64,000 bases of DNA from Psettodes erumei (Eukaryota > Chordata > Actinopteri > Pleuronectiformes > Psettodidae): the NCBI GenBank assembly GCA_016785225.1, contig JAFBJZ010000375.1, forward strand, positions 4,135,501 through 4,199,500, written 5' to 3'. Below are positions 1-13,477 of the stretch, piece after piece. The notes below the pieces were generated by a model. It saw only the letters and a program-made list of their open reading frames with translations. It was not told the origin of the DNA and made no database searches. The position numbers were made by a program, and so were the translations under genes. The first letter of the stretch is position 1; every line of letters starts with the position of its first letter.

Positions 1-1389
1 TGAGTGTTTTTGTTTGTATTTCCTTTTCATCCTCCATTCAGCAGAGTGGAGGATTTTGGTCTTGGCAACAATTGTATCTGGTATCTGACGTCTCTAGCTG
101 TGTCATTCAACCCACTGAGACTTTTTAAGGCCTCAACAGGGCGCAACAGATACCTACCTGGTAGTGCTGGAGTAGCTCAACAAGCAGATAAAATAATTAA
201 TTAAAAATCACTTCATTTTTATGCTTTAGTATAGCATGTATAGTAATTCAGAGACATTTTTAGATAATTTCAGAGATATTAGTTAGGTAAGAAAAAAACA
301 ACAATGATCCTGGTATATTGTGCTTACATTTTTGTAATACAATACCAACAATGATTTAAAATATTTTCAGAACATCTCGATATATGTAGGCAAACCGTCT
401 ACTCGGAATACCTGTTCTGTTAGCTCATTCAAAGAGAGCAATTTTAGGCAATGTTAAGGTGAGGCTGTATTTTACTGTAAAGAGCAGGTGTTGGATAATG
501 TGCAGTGAGTCACTCAGTGACTAATTGGGAAAGGTAGAAGTGGCAATAATAATAAAAACCTCTGATAAAACAAATAAGAATGGGTGGGAACAGTCTCAAG
601 TCTTCAAGTTTTGAGATTTTTTCACAAAGTGGGAAATAAGTAAAATCTATCTCACAACTTAAATCAGCTGATAATACACATTTAATAAACCTTAAAAAAT
701 TTGAAAAGCTGCAGATATGCCAGTACAGTGCCTTTCTGTATGAATGACACTGAGTCTTGTGTTACGATGTAAAAAAGCAACACATTTGTATAGATTTAGC
801 ATATATTTGATCAATTAGAGGTTCAATGACATTAATAGGTTGATATTCATAGTTCACATTATTGATCATTGTATTTGAAATTGAGTTTAGCTGTAATACC
901 TTACAATTAAAGTATGTATGGAACGAAGGAAGAGGAAGTTATGGATTTTCCTTTTATGGTAACAAATGATAGAATTTCTTGTGATGGTGAAAAAATTACA
1001 CAGATATTACTCTTTGAGTACTGTGATAACCGTTGCCCTCCTATCAGCAAGGATATGAACGTGTTATTAACCCAACATCGCCTTCTTTTCCAACAAGCAA
1101 CACCTGATTGTAGAGCTTCAGAGTGACCCCAGTAGGCTGGTTAAGCTGTATTGATTTTTCATGTTGGAATGAGTTCCTTGGGAATCAAAAGTTATGGTTC
1201 AATAAAGTGTATGGCAACTTCACTCTCTAATTCCCAAAGTGGCTAAATATTGATTTGTTTAAAATGCATTCTCTTTATCAATACAACCAGTCAAAATATC
1301 TCAGCATAAATAAAGGAAAACTTGATCAATATGGCACTTTTTAAAAATAGTGATACAAATAACTTTTCAATAAATAAAATGTTACATTA

Positions 1390-1445
1390 AATTAGATTAA
1401 TTTGGCAGATGCTTCTGTCCAAAGCAAAGTGCATTCAACTTCCAC
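1390..1445 (-). repeat. V-SINE central-domain relic
   Basis: The + strand segment reading TTGGCAGATGCTTCTGTCC then AAAGC is the reverse complement of the conserved central domain of the vertebrate V-SINE superfamily (GGATAAGAGCGTCTGCTAAA type). It is diverged and carries no visible tRNA-like head. Confidence 0.5.
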
Positions 1446-1895
1446 AGGAGCAAATGCTAGATGTGGATGAGAAGTCTATGCCTCCAAAGGAATACAGATA
1501 CAGGATGTGAGCAATTTAAAAATGAATACATATAGCATGTATTCAAACAAACTAGCATAAAAGGTGTTAATACTTAATTTTGAAGTATGTTTATTGACGT
1601 GATGCTGCCTTCCATAAGGGCCCTTTGTCTTTGTTTAGTTTGGGTGGCACAGCCCTGTTTGCCTTTCACACCTGAATGCATCGCGTCCAGAAAGCCCACA
1701 AACACTCTTGTCAGCCCTATCTGCTGTGTGCCCTTAGTGATTGCTGTAATCTTTCTCATTCAGCCGAGGCTCATTTGTATGGGTGGTGGCATTGATCCAT
1801 GGCCGCATCTATCTGCACCCCACTTCCTCCTTGGAAAACATTCAGGCAAGGATGCACTGTGTTGAAATATCACTCTCATCACTGGAGTGACCACA

Positions 1896-1927
<32 letters not shown>
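1896..1927. repeat. (CA)n microsatellite
   Basis: About 16 dinucleotide units, in an intron of TBCK. Confidence 0.95.
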
Positions 1928-1929
<2 letters not shown>

Positions 1930-3971
1930 AGGCATAAAGCTAAGTGGATGATATAAATACAAAGAAGAATTCCACAAAGTAGGAAGTTGCATTTTGATTG
2001 AGAAATGACTTTGCTCCTTACTCATCATTACACATTTTGGCACACATTAGCTTTTGACCTCAAGTCTGCTGACTCAGTGATTTTTTTCAGTTAAACACTG
2101 AAAAAAAATTGTATAGGGTGAGAAGTGCTTCAGAAATTGAACACTATATTAAAAGCAAATAAAATGTATTACTAGTCACATCTGACAACATACAGAATCC
2201 CTTATGGTTGCCATTATAAGTCAGAAAATAATATCTTATGAAAACAACTTGATTAGAAAAAATGGCCCTATTACATTTGGAGACTTTCACTGTGTTTTCA
2301 AGGTTGAAATGTGGCATTTGAAAACAGTGTAGTGTTGGAAAAATAAAGTGAACCTCTCCTTTGAGCTGAACTTTAATGAAGCAGAATAAAAATAAACTGA
2401 AGTGCAGAGCAAGATATAAATAATTAGTCCCAAATCTAATGTGATAAGAGGCAGTGGCAAACAAAAGTCTTAAGCCTTGTAAAAACACTAAGAGCTGTAG
2501 CATGAGAGGTTTCCAAAAGGAAACTCCTAAAAAATAGTTTATAGATTAGGTGGCACAAACTCTCTGGTACTGTGGACATGTATAACTATAGTCGTACAGT
2601 CAGTTCTGCCGTTTTCTGTGGTGCTTCAATGTCTTGACTGCCAAAAAATATTGTAAAAAGTGGGATGTATGATACTGTAGCGATGCATGTACTGTATATT
2701 TGTGCTGTGCGCCTCCCTCCCTGTTGCCCCTCTCTCTGGAAACAGAGCAGGGGGCTCTGTCAGCACATTTTCAGCCCTTGTAGTAAATGGGCATCCATCT
2801 CACTGGGCGGCTGCTGTACAGTCAGTTTGGTCTGAGTGAGTGAAAAGGAGAATCAAACTATTTCTCCTTTCTCAGTCACTGATAAGATATTGCAAACAGC
2901 AAAACAAACAGGAAGATTTTATACCGAATATATTGCCTCAGTCTTTTGCATGAACTTAGGTTGTCTCAAGGTAGTTGATCAGGTTAGATGGTCTTCCTCT
3001 TTGTTAAATTCCATCTTGATAATGGTTTACACATACACATTTGTTCATCTGATTGAGATGCAGCCATAGTACAGTTTTGGGCAGTGATAGCTGCAAAATC
3101 TGTTACAACATGCCCAAGTTGTCCTTGCCCTGTTGCCCTCAAAAAACCCCATGAGCAGATGATTTGCCCTCTGTCATCCAACAGCCGGCAGAGCTCATAT
3201 TTCAGTGATTGTGTAAACGGATGTCCATGAGTGCTCAGGAATGCTCCCTGCTTCCAGTTTGTCTCTACTTGTGCGTTATATTTTCCCATGAACGTCTGAA
3301 ACTGTGCGTGAATTCCCAATTAGGTAAGGTGATGTGCAAAGGATTGCACCAGGCTTGAACAAAATCACATGGACACCTCATTAATATGTACTGTATACTG
3401 TATTATGTGAGTTAGTGCAAAACACCTGCAATAAAGTATAGTTTTCTCTCAGTATTACACAATCCAGTACAACACCACTACTAACTATGGCATGAAAAAT
3501 TACCAGAGTTGAATGAATATATCACTGACATATTGGCAACAAAACTGAACCATATATGCTTCACAAAGGTGAGCAAAGTATGAAAAACTGCTTCAGTCAT
3601 TACCCTCAAGTACAAAGCAAGTTGCTAATGCAACACTTAAACAGCATTATGTTTTAGTCCTCTTAACTCAGTTGTCAAAGTGTACATCTGGACTCAAATT
3701 CTGTAGTTTGTCAGCAAACATAGGGACAACTTTTATTGGCGAGGCTTTTTTTTCTGTTAGAGCATTATGTGTGGCCAGAATTAAAACAGGAAGATTAAAA
3801 AAGCTTTATTCATTTTAAAATCCTCTTCTGTGTTGAAATTGCTGTGTGTTTGTGTGTGGCTAATGTGAGTGAAATTTGTTGTCAGCACTTTTCTCAGATC
3901 ATGGCCTCAATTGTGCTCTTTCTTTTTGGTAGATAAAATATGTTTCCATGCCTTTTCATTGGTTTTCAGGT

Positions 3972-3999
3972 TGTCCATCCATCCATCCATCCAGCTCTC
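3972..3999. repeat. (CCAT)n short tandem repeat
   Basis: Roughly five perfect CCAT units, with degenerate units on the right. Confidence 0.85.
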
Positions 4000-4009
4000 C
4001 ATCCTATTC

Positions 4010-4290
4010 ATGTGACCATAATAAACTTGGCCCAAACCTTCAGTGAGATTCAAAGATGGACTGATTTTCTTTTGATTGATCAAATGTCAAGGTCACTGTA
4101 ACCTCAGAAACATGTTTTTGACCATAACTATTGATATTGTATGATGTCTCATAGGATAAAATGATATAGTTATGTCATTTCATATCCAACAGGCCAAAGG
4201 TCAGTTTCATTGTAACATCAATAAAGTAATATTTACTATATTCCAAGAGCATATACCTTGGCGGATGTCTGCACTCTCAGAGTGCTTTTA
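4010..4290. repeat. Teleost interspersed repeat (CAAGGTCACTGTAACCTCA type)
   Basis: It contains the CAAGGTCACTGTAACCTCA and TGACCATAACTATTGA motifs, and ends with ACCTTGGCGGATGTCTGCAC followed by TCTCAGAGTGC. Together these are the signature of a repeat very common in ray-finned fish genomes. I do not assign a library family name. The copy is old and non-coding. Confidence 0.55.
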
Positions 4291-7214
4291 TAACTAAGAT
4301 TGTGTCATTTGGTATGCAAAAATCTGAGCACAGTAACAATCATACAGTGTGACTGCACTTTAAATGAGTCACTGACCTTGTCACCAGGGTTTTTCTGGTG
4401 TGTTGGACACTGTAGTGCCTATTTCAATATGGTAAGTGATAGGATTTTTCTGGCAGCAGTGTACCATGACAATTTGTGCACACACACAGGCGCAACATGG
4501 CACTGGTGTCTGTTTATCAGCAGCTCCAGTTTAGGCTCATCACTGTCAAGCCAATGTAATGCGAAAGTGTCATTAAGCCAGTCACGGCTGGCACACACTG
4601 CTCATCATGATATTTCCATCAGTTGCGGTCCACCGCACACTGCATATTTTACCAATTTCTGTCAGTATATTGTATGGATGTATTTATGTTTATGTGTAGA
4701 AAGAGAGAGACATTATTTTCTGAAGGTACTTAGTTTCATTTAAGGCTCTGAACATTTTATTAGTTTTTACCACTTATCTGTGCTTATTATATATAGCTCA
4801 TATAAGTCCAGCCCAGTCGATGAGCTCATGCAGCTCTAAGGAACTGTTGAATGTCCTCATCCACTTTTTAGACACCATCAGTCCAATGCAGTTGAATACA
4901 GCAGTCCTACAGTCTGCAGCACTTGAACTCTGGGTTTCGGAGTAGAGTCTGTGCTACCACAGTAAGTGATGCCTGAGTGAATAGTAAAATTTGCTGCCAT
5001 CATAATAATCCATAGGTCAGGATGTTTTGTGAAAAAAGTATGTAACCTAGCTGGTGATCCCACAGAAATGTTGAAATTTCCCATGACCAAACATAATATG
5101 TTGGGTAAACACTATAGCTATAATTCAATCAGTTAGATGGATGGTTGGAAAAAATATTGGTATTGGTGGACTGCACTGAGGCAGGGTCTTTTGCTTTGCC
5201 TCTTGCGAGTAATCATTTAAAAGCTTCCCATAAAAACAGACTGATGGATCCACTATGCCATTTTCAACACATTTTGTCTGTGATGCGTTTATTTATCCAA
5301 AAACAGAAAATATATACAGGTCACAACAACCACTGTACAACAAACTGTTTCTTTTATCCTCTCTTTACTCATTAGTTTGAGTACCTGCCTGCATGAGACA
5401 AGAACCACATCTTATTATATATATCAACCAGCATTGGCCAGATGCACCATTGCTCATGTGGCGGTCATCAGGTTGTAACATCAAAGTGAACAGCCCTGTC
5501 GGCTCAGGAGATTAAGACCCAGCTGAACATACACGTACTATGTCTGGTCCTTAAACCAAAATACCTTTTCACATTTGATGGAGAGGCTGGTGCCATTCTG
5601 GTCCCTTTTGGAATTGGATTTTATTTCCTCTTGCAGCATTAATCATAGCGCACAAGTTGAGTCTAAAATAAATAACCTCCACTTCCCAGAAGGAAGTGCT
5701 ATCTTGGAAGCATGTGCAGTGAAATGCAAATTCAAAACAGCCAATAAAAAAAATTTAAAAATAAAAAATAAAAAAAGCAGCAAGGCAAGATGAGACTATA
5801 CTTGGATATTAACTTAAAGATAGTATTCATAATATTTTATTCAATATATTACAGAACAGAACACAAAGTCATGCCCATTTACTCTAAGTGTAAATGCTGT
5901 GGTATTTATTTTGTTAATGTTGTTAGTTTGTTCTGTTTTCCACATTTCATTTTCCTTGTGCTGCTGGAGATGGTTTCAACATGCGGAAAATTATACCTTC
6001 AAGATTACATGTGTTTAGAGTGACAGTATGCAAATAACACTTCATGATGCTGGCAAAATTAAAATGTATTCAAATTACTTACGATGTACAATGTCATTTC
6101 ATTCATCACTTAAGCATGCTAATTTATGCCTCTAAGAGATTCTTGATTTAAAAGGGGAATTATTGTCAGGAGGTACATTGTTTTGTTTACATTGCTTGAA
6201 TTATTTATTTAAATTTGTTTAGCAGCAAAATCTAATCTTTTTCAGCCTACATGAACAAATGCAAGGGCTCTACAAGTGACCTGGGGGCAGCTAAATGGCC
6301 ATCATTCATTTTATTATTTACATCCGTGCTAGCTTATCTTGGAGCTAGCTTTCCTACTCAGACACACATCTTAAAATGTCTGCCGTGAGAAAGGCCTATA
6401 TGGAATTGCTGTTGCCAAGCTCTCTATAATAATAATTAATTCAATGGAGCCAAATCAAGTTTTCTGCCTCTTTGCTGATGTAGCACAGTGAAGCTGCAGT
6501 GACATAGCCACACAGATGATTACTATGGAAAGTAGACATATATTTTGCTTTGATCATGGCTGCAAATCAGATACCTAGTGAAATAATGAGACCATGAATA
6601 TTTATTAGAAGCAAAAACAATAAACCAGTAGTTTAACAGCTTCCCTCATCCTTGCCTATAGTCAAGCTTTTGTGCTATTGTAAGTAGTTTAATCAACCAC
6701 ATTGTATCGTACTACCTGGATTGGTCAAGTGCACGAAATTGCTAAACTGAATTCTTGTAAAAAAAAAATCAATAAATAAATAAATCCATCCTGGCCTCTG
6801 GATGTCTCTGCTTTACAGTCCAGATTTTTTCACTGTTTGGTGGGTGAAAGATTGTTCAGCTAGCCAGCAGAGTAGAGATGCTTTCAAACATTTTATTTCA
6901 TGGGTGGAAGAGCTTTGGCACTTAACCTACTGGATGTGGAGTTGGCTCCTCTCTGTTCTATAAATGGCTTTCACACAATGTGCTGAAATCCATTGATAAT
7001 TCTGTTAGCATTTTGCACCAATTTAATTTGCATATCAATAGAATATAAGTACCATATGCTAAATAACCACTCATTATTAGAATTCCTTCTTTAGTTTTTT
7101 TGTTGTTGTTTGCTTTTTCTAAAGAGACTTAGGAATAACTGTCAAAATCTTCAATTTATTTTTCCTGACATTTCATGCTTAAAATTTCAGTGCATCTATG
7201 ATATGACAAAGACT

Positions 7215-7350
7215 TTCTCACCAATTCAGACCAGGGTTCGGTCCCCTGCAGGCATGCCTCTGGCTGGATGCTTTAATGAACCCATCTGACAGGTGGAAAC
7301 TGGCAATGGATCATCTTCTGGCCACTACTGCTGGTCACCTGTGGTGCTTT
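7215..7350 (+). repeat. Possible tRNA-derived SINE fragment
   Basis: The stretch GGGTTCGGTCCC near 7236 resembles a tRNA-type RNA polymerase III B box. It is followed by about 100 bp of non-coding sequence with CTGGTCACCTGTGG. No A box or poly(A) tail is clear, so this is a weak call. Confidence 0.3.
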
Positions 7351-7672
7351 CTCAGCTGTAATACTTTTTTAATACGTAATGTAATTCCACACTGAGTTAG
7401 GGAGAGAAAACATTTTAAAGGATGGTGTCAATATATCATTAATACAGAAGAGATTTAGTTCATATAGAAGACATTCAGGCCTAATTATTGGCCTCCTGGT
7501 TTTGAAGAAACAAATATCTATCCATACACTATTCCTTTTTTCTCTCTTGTGTCATTTTACAATGATTACTTATCTAAATTCAATTATTCAAATTATCTTC
7601 AGAAATTCTCTGAAGCATGTACTATAATTTTCCCCCTCTTCATCTGGTCTCCTGTGATTTCCTCTCTTGTAG

Positions 7673-7836
7673 TCTCGGGAGCCTCTGGCGCTGTGTGACC
7701 TGAAGGCAGAAGTATCCCCCAGGATCTCAGCTGAGGATTTAATTGATCTCTGTGAGCTGTCATTGGCCGGGCCCACCAAGCGTACCAAACCCGGCAAGCC
7801 CAAAATCGTCGCTGTGGATATCCGCAATGTAGAAGA
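7673..7836 (+). CDS. tbck: TBCK exon: start of rhodanese domain
   Basis: The acceptor is a pyrimidine-rich tract ending TTGTAG, and the donor is GA|GTATCC. It reads SREPLALCDLKAEVSPRISA onward to IRNVE. The donor was chosen because the leftover GA joins the C of the next exon to make Asp, restoring the family sequence VEDFSRGH. Reading on through GAG TAT would not join in frame. Confidence 0.93.
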
Positions 7837-10800
7837 GTATCCTTACCGTTTCTGTATAGCTACGAATTGCAACTGTCAGCGCCAACCATTCTTAACATGT
7901 CTTAACTGTTCTCATCGGTTGGCATACTTTAACATGTAAGTTCATTGTTCATTGTTTGTATTTCATGATTGACAGATGGTGAAACTGGTTTGAGCGATCT
8001 TGGATGGTGTCCATCAAAGTTGAGACTTTGATTCTGATTAATGATAAGGCTGATTTCAGTTGATGTTACGTAAGCAAACCTGCTCTCAACTGCTTGCCAT
8101 GTTCAGTAACCTCTTTATCCATCTTTTTTGTAGATCTGTACAAAAGTACAATATTGCATAAAGAAATTAATTTAACTTTTGCAGATGGACAGTTTCTATT
8201 TATCTCTGTGACTAAAGTGGCCCAGAAAACCCTGCCTAAAAAAATTGCCAAGCACCAAAAGGAGTGACATTTACCTTTCTGATCATCAGTGGAATGGTAA
8301 TGGTTGATATTGAAAATGCTATTAATTGTCCTGACATGACATCAGCATTGATACCATGTCAGGCCAAGGGGTGGAATGATATAGAAAATGCTATTAATTG
8401 TCCTGACATGACCTCTGAAGGGTTATATAATTTGTTTTTGTGCTTTTTGGGATTTGTAGCGCACGGAACCGAGCGGTTCCCAAAACTGAGTGGTTCAAGG
8501 ATGGGAGTAGCGCACGTAACCGAGTGGCTCCCAAAACATTTTGGTTCAAGGAATGTTGGGAATAGAGGGCATTATGACCTCGCTTAAGACACTGTGACCT
8601 TGCCACAAGGAGTGCTAAACTGCTGGCAGGGATGGGCCCTCCCTGCCCGCACTGAGCTTTGTTCTGGCAATAGTATAAAGATTGGGGAAAACCTTCATTC
8701 CGGTGGAGTCTGCTGAGGGTTGCGATCGAACGCCCAGCCTATTGAAGCCATAAAACTCATAAAACTGACACATTTGTTCTAGTAAATCAGTGTTGTTGTG
8801 ATCATGTTCACTGAGCTTTGCGGAGAATAAACCGACATATTTATTCTAGCAAAACCGCGGTGTTGTGATCCGTGTGTGTATTCACTGAATGCCGACCACT
8901 CGCGGACCTTTAAAAAATTTCACAAAACAATGGTCTAAGAGGTTAAAGAGCCATTAATCAATAAGGATTAGTGGGTGGTGGGGTAAGGATCTTAAAATGG
9001 CAGTTATGCTTGCCAAATTCCTGCAATAGAGCCTCTTGATAGAAAGTGGCTCCTCAGGCTAAGTCACACGGACAAAAGGGATTGAATCACTCTCATAGGA
9101 TTTGGCAACCCTTGTTCACCTTTATTGTGATCTTAGTCAAAGCTCTGTTGTGGGTGTCTGTGGTCACAAAAAGTGGATTAAATTAAGACCTTTTGCGGGG
9201 GAAATCAGGGCAGTCTAGATTTAGCTGTCTGGGTGCCGGGTGGATATTCTCGTCTATAAAACAAGTGGCATGAGCCTCTTGTAATTCAGAAGGCTTAATG
9301 TGGCACAATACCATTTATCAGCTAGTGGATTACACTATGCACTGCATTATGCAACACACTGACTCATAATGTTCTTGTGGCAGCTGGTATGTTTTATTGA
9401 ACATGGTCATTTGACCAAGAAAGAAGCCAAGCACCTCTTGACTTAAAATACAAAGTAATAATGTTAGTATCTACCTTATCAGATGAGCTCGTTTTCTCAG
9501 GAGTTATTATTTAATTATCAACCACTTTGGGGTTGTTCACTGTGCCTGGGCTGATACTGACTCTTCTTTTCCAGCAAAACTCCTACTGAGAGTCCTTAGT
9601 TCTTTTATTTTTTTCTTTTATCCAGATGACTCCCTTTATTGTATCCCCTAGCCTGTTGTTTTTTTTCCCTCTCCCCTGCATTTAACAGAGCTGTTTACCC
9701 CCACTGTACTATCTTGAAGCTTGTCTTACATACTTTTTTTTATTCAAAGTCAGTCTGATGAGCAGTATAACAAGCACTCTAATTAGGGTATCATTGAACT
9801 GACTTGATATAGTTTCCTATTGTCTATCGTATCTGTGCCATTCATGGGTATTATGATACCCATGAAATTTAAGACGTAACAATATTTTAAAAAGCAAAAA
9901 GCTGGTAGGCATTTTGCCTGTTCAAAGTTGTGCTCCTTAACCCTGATGCCCACAGCTTCAGCAGAGGCCATATTTCTGGCAGCATCAACATTCCCTTCGG
10001 CACAGCATTCAGCCCTGATGGTGAGCTGGTGCAGTGTCCTGCAACAGGGATCCTCCAGAACTACAGAGGACGTGTCATTGTGGTCATCAGCCATGCCATG
10101 AAGAGTGCTGCTATGGTGAGATAAACCTGTGTATGCACATTTACACACACATGCACACAATTTAACCTCTGAAAGTGTGCTCTTGTATAAATACACACGA
10201 ATGAGCACAGCACCATAGTATTTTTTAAATTAAATTCTGAATTTATGGCTAACTTTTGCTGGCTGTTATAGGTTTAGGCCAGTAATATTACCCATCTTAT
10301 CCAAGATACAGTGTACTGGCATTTGAAAATATGTGGGTCTAAAGGGTTGGTTGTTTTAAGTGGGTGTGGAAAGTGTTCCGAAATCAACATGAAAATGTGT
10401 TTAACGTTGGTTTGACTAATTTTACCATTAATGTCTCCCTTTCAAAGATTTTTTTTTCTTGTCAGAGTCTTGGGATGACGTTCATGTCTGGCCAATGAAA
10501 GCAGACCTCAGGGTCATATTGTATCCAGTCACTGGATCCCACTGGCATCCTTGTTTGAATTATCCTTATCCCAACTTTACTCAACAAGTACTTTTCATTA
10601 CATTTCTTGTAAAATTACTCATCAATACCTTTATCACAGCCCTTATTGTGTTTCATAGCCCAGCAACATTTGAGGCATTGGTGTGTAATGCATTTAATTA
10701 GCACAACAAGCAGATCAAAGACTGCTCTTATTTAGTGAAATACTTCAACATTTACAGTACATAGATGGACTGGCATACTTTTCCTCTACCTCCACCAGGA

Positions 10801-13477
10801 GGTTGACGGTTTGAGAAAGACACATATCCCCCATATAGACCTGTGTCTTGTCAAATCCACAGTAGTTTGGACAAACACTTCAAACAATAATCTGAATAGA
10901 TTTGCCTTGGTGCCCAGCTACTCTGGTTTAGTTTTTGTTGGGAAGAAATACTGTAGGCTCTCAGTTTGGTCTGTTCGACAGTAAAATAAAAAAACCTAAT
11001 ATTTAACCTTTTGTCCTTTTAAAGACAGTAGGACATTAGCCAAACCATTGTCTTTGACATTTCATTGCACAAAAATAACTTTTCTCTTCAGTGTCCCAGA
11101 ACAGAGCATTATATTGATCATTATAAATTCTCCTTTTGTGCTCTCTTTGGAATAAATTATCCAAACTTAAATTTAAGATCTCAGCAGTTGCTTCAGGCAA
11201 CATCCCAATTTAGAAAAGATGTCCTCCTTCCATATGTTGGAAAGTAAAAGAGAAAAATAACTAGTTCTCCTTAATTGAGTAGAGACCTGTTTTTCTTAGG
11301 ATGTAGTCGTAATTTCTCAGTGTCTGACTCGGTTGCAAGAGCTCCACAAAATAACTGTTACAGAGTAAGGGAAGAATTCATTTAAAGAGAAGCTGGTGTA
11401 ATTATAAGTCTGTTTGTAATGTGCTTATGGGTCATGTGTAATGAGCACATGGTCATTATACATGAACACGGCTCTGCTACAAATTGTGGCTTTTGTGCCT
11501 CTGATATTTTGTGCAGTAATCATTATGCGCTTCAAGCTGAGGCTGAAATGAAATTCATAATTAGGATGCAGAGTTTTGCAACCCCCACCCAAAACACACA
11601 CACACACAACCCCAACCCCTGACCAAACCCACACTTGAAATTCCACATTTGAATTGCATGATAAACCCCAGTTATTCATCAGACCTTTCATTTTGTGCAG
11701 GTCAAGAAATTTAAGGTCGATAAAAGGACTCAATTGTGCTTAAATGTCAGTCACATTACTGTGCACTGCACCAGTGGCATTATCATGAGTCCACTCAATG
11801 TGTGGTCAGGCTTTAATGTAAACCTTTAACATTTAAGTCCTGTTGGCATTCAGGAGTAGGACTGATTCTTTATTCTCATTTTCTTACACAGACATTTCAG
11901 CTGATAGAGTTTGAAATTTCAAAACTGTACTCCAAACAACTGACAAAGCAAGCAAGCAAAATTGGTTTTGCCTCGTTCTACTGCTTTGAGATAGACCCAT
12001 GAATGTAATGATATAAATGAATGAATCTGAGTATTTTTGGATTCACGTTGTTTCACTTCATTGTCGGAAGTTGTTGTTTTCACCCCTTATTTTGAGATAC
12101 AGTTTCAGTTTTCCCTAGTAGCAAATTTACACAAAATATTGCTACAACAACATTGGCCCCTTATCCTTAGACTCTACCGGATGTATCTGCTTGGAATTTT
12201 GTCACTTTACTAATGAACATGCACAAGTAGTTTTATTAAAGCCGTTAGAACAGTAAGGGTCAATTAGTTTTCAACCAATTTAAGTTTGTGTATTTATAAT
12301 TTAAATCACATTCAAGGTCCTGCACCCCCACATTGAGCATGCACAAACTGTGTTTCACTGACATTTTACATCACTCCCCTGCTTTTTTGCACTTCACAGA
12401 GCAAATAAAAAAATAATTTTCATATCTTCATATCTGCAATAATCAATCAAGCCTTTGTTAAGTCCTGTTAATGTGGTTCCTCTATTGCAGACATGTCACA
12501 CAGAAGTCTTCACATGTTTAAAATAAAATGTCAGTAATTTGGTGTATTCATTTTTTATTAATTTTTGTTTGAAATAATTTGGAAAACAGAGAATTGTAAA
12601 GCAATAACATAATATTACCATATACGTTAAGCAATAGTATTGCCCAGACATATCTGTAAACTATGAATGTCTATAGATACAATATGTCTGTAAAATACCA
12701 GGCAATTATTTTTCTGAACATTTAATCAAAGTTGTGCACCTCAGTTTAAGTTCCAGCTCTTGGCTATACATTGCATAACATAACTGAATTCCATTCAGTG
12801 ATCTCAGGTTTTGTAATAACTGTTCTTTGTGATGAAATATTGCAGTTAGTTTCAGAAGTTTCACAGTCAGATTTGCTAACATTGTGTTGTCACCATCTAT
12901 ATTTAAGACCACAGAAGGGCCTGAAGGGTCTACATTTCACACGTAAAATGAGAGGAAGGAAGCATTTGAGAATATATATACAGTAATTATAGAGGTACAA
13001 AATATTAGGTATAAAAGATAACACAAAATATTAGGTTGCACAAACACTCGGTAAGTGCACAACAGATGAGTGTTGGTTTAGAAAGCAAGTCAATGCATTA
13101 CCTGGAGATATGTTCAGTTAAGACAAGTGCTTTTTCTTCATTACTGCGAAAAGGATTTCTTGGCTTGACTTTTTCAGTGTTACTTACAGTGTCTGTGTCA
13201 TGTCTACACTGAAACTGATACACAGTAACTGACATATTACATAGTCATGTTGTTGTATAACATGATGCAATGTGTAATGTTAATGGTACACGTATCACAT
13301 CAAAGTGTTTCCTGATTCCTGAAGGTTTATTATTGTGTAAAAATTATTTTTTTCATTTCTTCCCAGTTTGCAGCATATCTGGTCAAGGTTAATTTCCCAC
13401 GGGTTTGTATCTTGGATGGCGGGATCAACAAGCTGAAGCCCACTGGACTCCTAACTGTTCCCTCCCCGCAGATCTGA
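7673..13477 (+). CDS. tbck: TBCK, 3' end: last three coding exons (rhodanese domain and C terminus)
   Basis: Partial gene; the kinase-like and TBC domains lie to the left of the window. Exons are 7673-7836, 9956-10115 and 13367-13477. Their phases join exactly (164 nt ending in GA, then C TTC; 160 nt; 111 nt) to give about 145 residues ending in PSPQI and a TGA stop. The joined protein carries the rhodanese-like segment with VAVDIRNVED followed by FSRGHISGSINIPF, then GGINKLKPTGLL near the end, which matches the known TBCK C terminus. There is no Cys in the usual rhodanese active-site loop (VVISHAMKSAAM), so a non-catalytic rhodanese fold is likely, as known for the family. TBCK is a vertebrate TBC1-domain pseudokinase associated with mTOR signalling and endolysosomal traffic. 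I found no further coding exon between 1 and 7672. The next gene, a lipoxygenase, starts 949 nt after the stop on the same strand. Confidence 0.95.
8290..8925 (+). mobile_element. Solo-LTR-like element with three internal tandem duplications
   Basis: Three separate local duplications occur in order: a 72-bp period (8306 and 8378, both with AAAATGCTATTAATTGTCC), a 51-bp period (8456 and 8507, both with GTAGCGCACG), and a period near 69 bp (about 8760 and 8828, both with CATTTRTTCTAG followed by GTGTTGTGATC). A TATA-like AGTATAAAGA lies near 8670 and AATAAA at 8826-8831. Duplicated upstream blocks, then TATA, then a poly(A) signal about 155 bp later match the U3-R plan of a long terminal repeat. 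No viral coding sequence is present on either side, so this would be a solo LTR. I could not fix the TG/CA ends or the target-site duplication. Confidence 0.4.
9956..10115 (+). CDS. tbck: TBCK exon: rhodanese core
   Basis: The acceptor is CCCACAG and the donor is ATG|GTGAGA. It encodes the conserved GHISGSINIPFG loop and the strand VIVVISHAM. Where active rhodaneses have Cys, the sequence has His-Ala. Confidence 0.93.
13367..13477 (+). CDS. tbck: TBCK terminal coding exon
   Basis: The acceptor is TTCCCAG. It encodes FAAYLVKVNFPRVCILDGG and the C-terminal PSPQI, then TGA at 13475-13477. The reading frame is fixed by the preceding exon (phase 0). Confidence 0.94.
   Translation, partial: FAAYLVKVNFPRVCILDGGINKLKPTGLLTVPSPQI

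Larger units (their letters stand above)
1..7672. other. TBCK intron: no exon found, old repeats only
   Basis: About 7.7 kb to the left of the first TBCK exon recognised. The open frames in it are short, unlike any family I know, and lack paired splice sites. It contains a (CA)n tract, a (CCAT)n tract, a V-SINE central-domain relic and a teleost repeat, each listed separately. An upstream TBCK exon too short to recognise cannot be excluded. Confidence 0.6.
7837..13366 (+). other. Two TBCK introns
   Basis: Introns 7837-9955 and 10116-13366 flank the middle rhodanese exon. Apart from the LTR-like element at 8.3-8.9 kb I see no gene, RNA or repeat with firm support. Open frames here are short and lack family similarity. 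Confidence 0.7.

Noticed and set aside
4300..4743. 147-codon + strand open frame next to a teleost repeat
   Set aside because: No family resemblance, no splice context, and the start overlaps the repeat. Judged chance.
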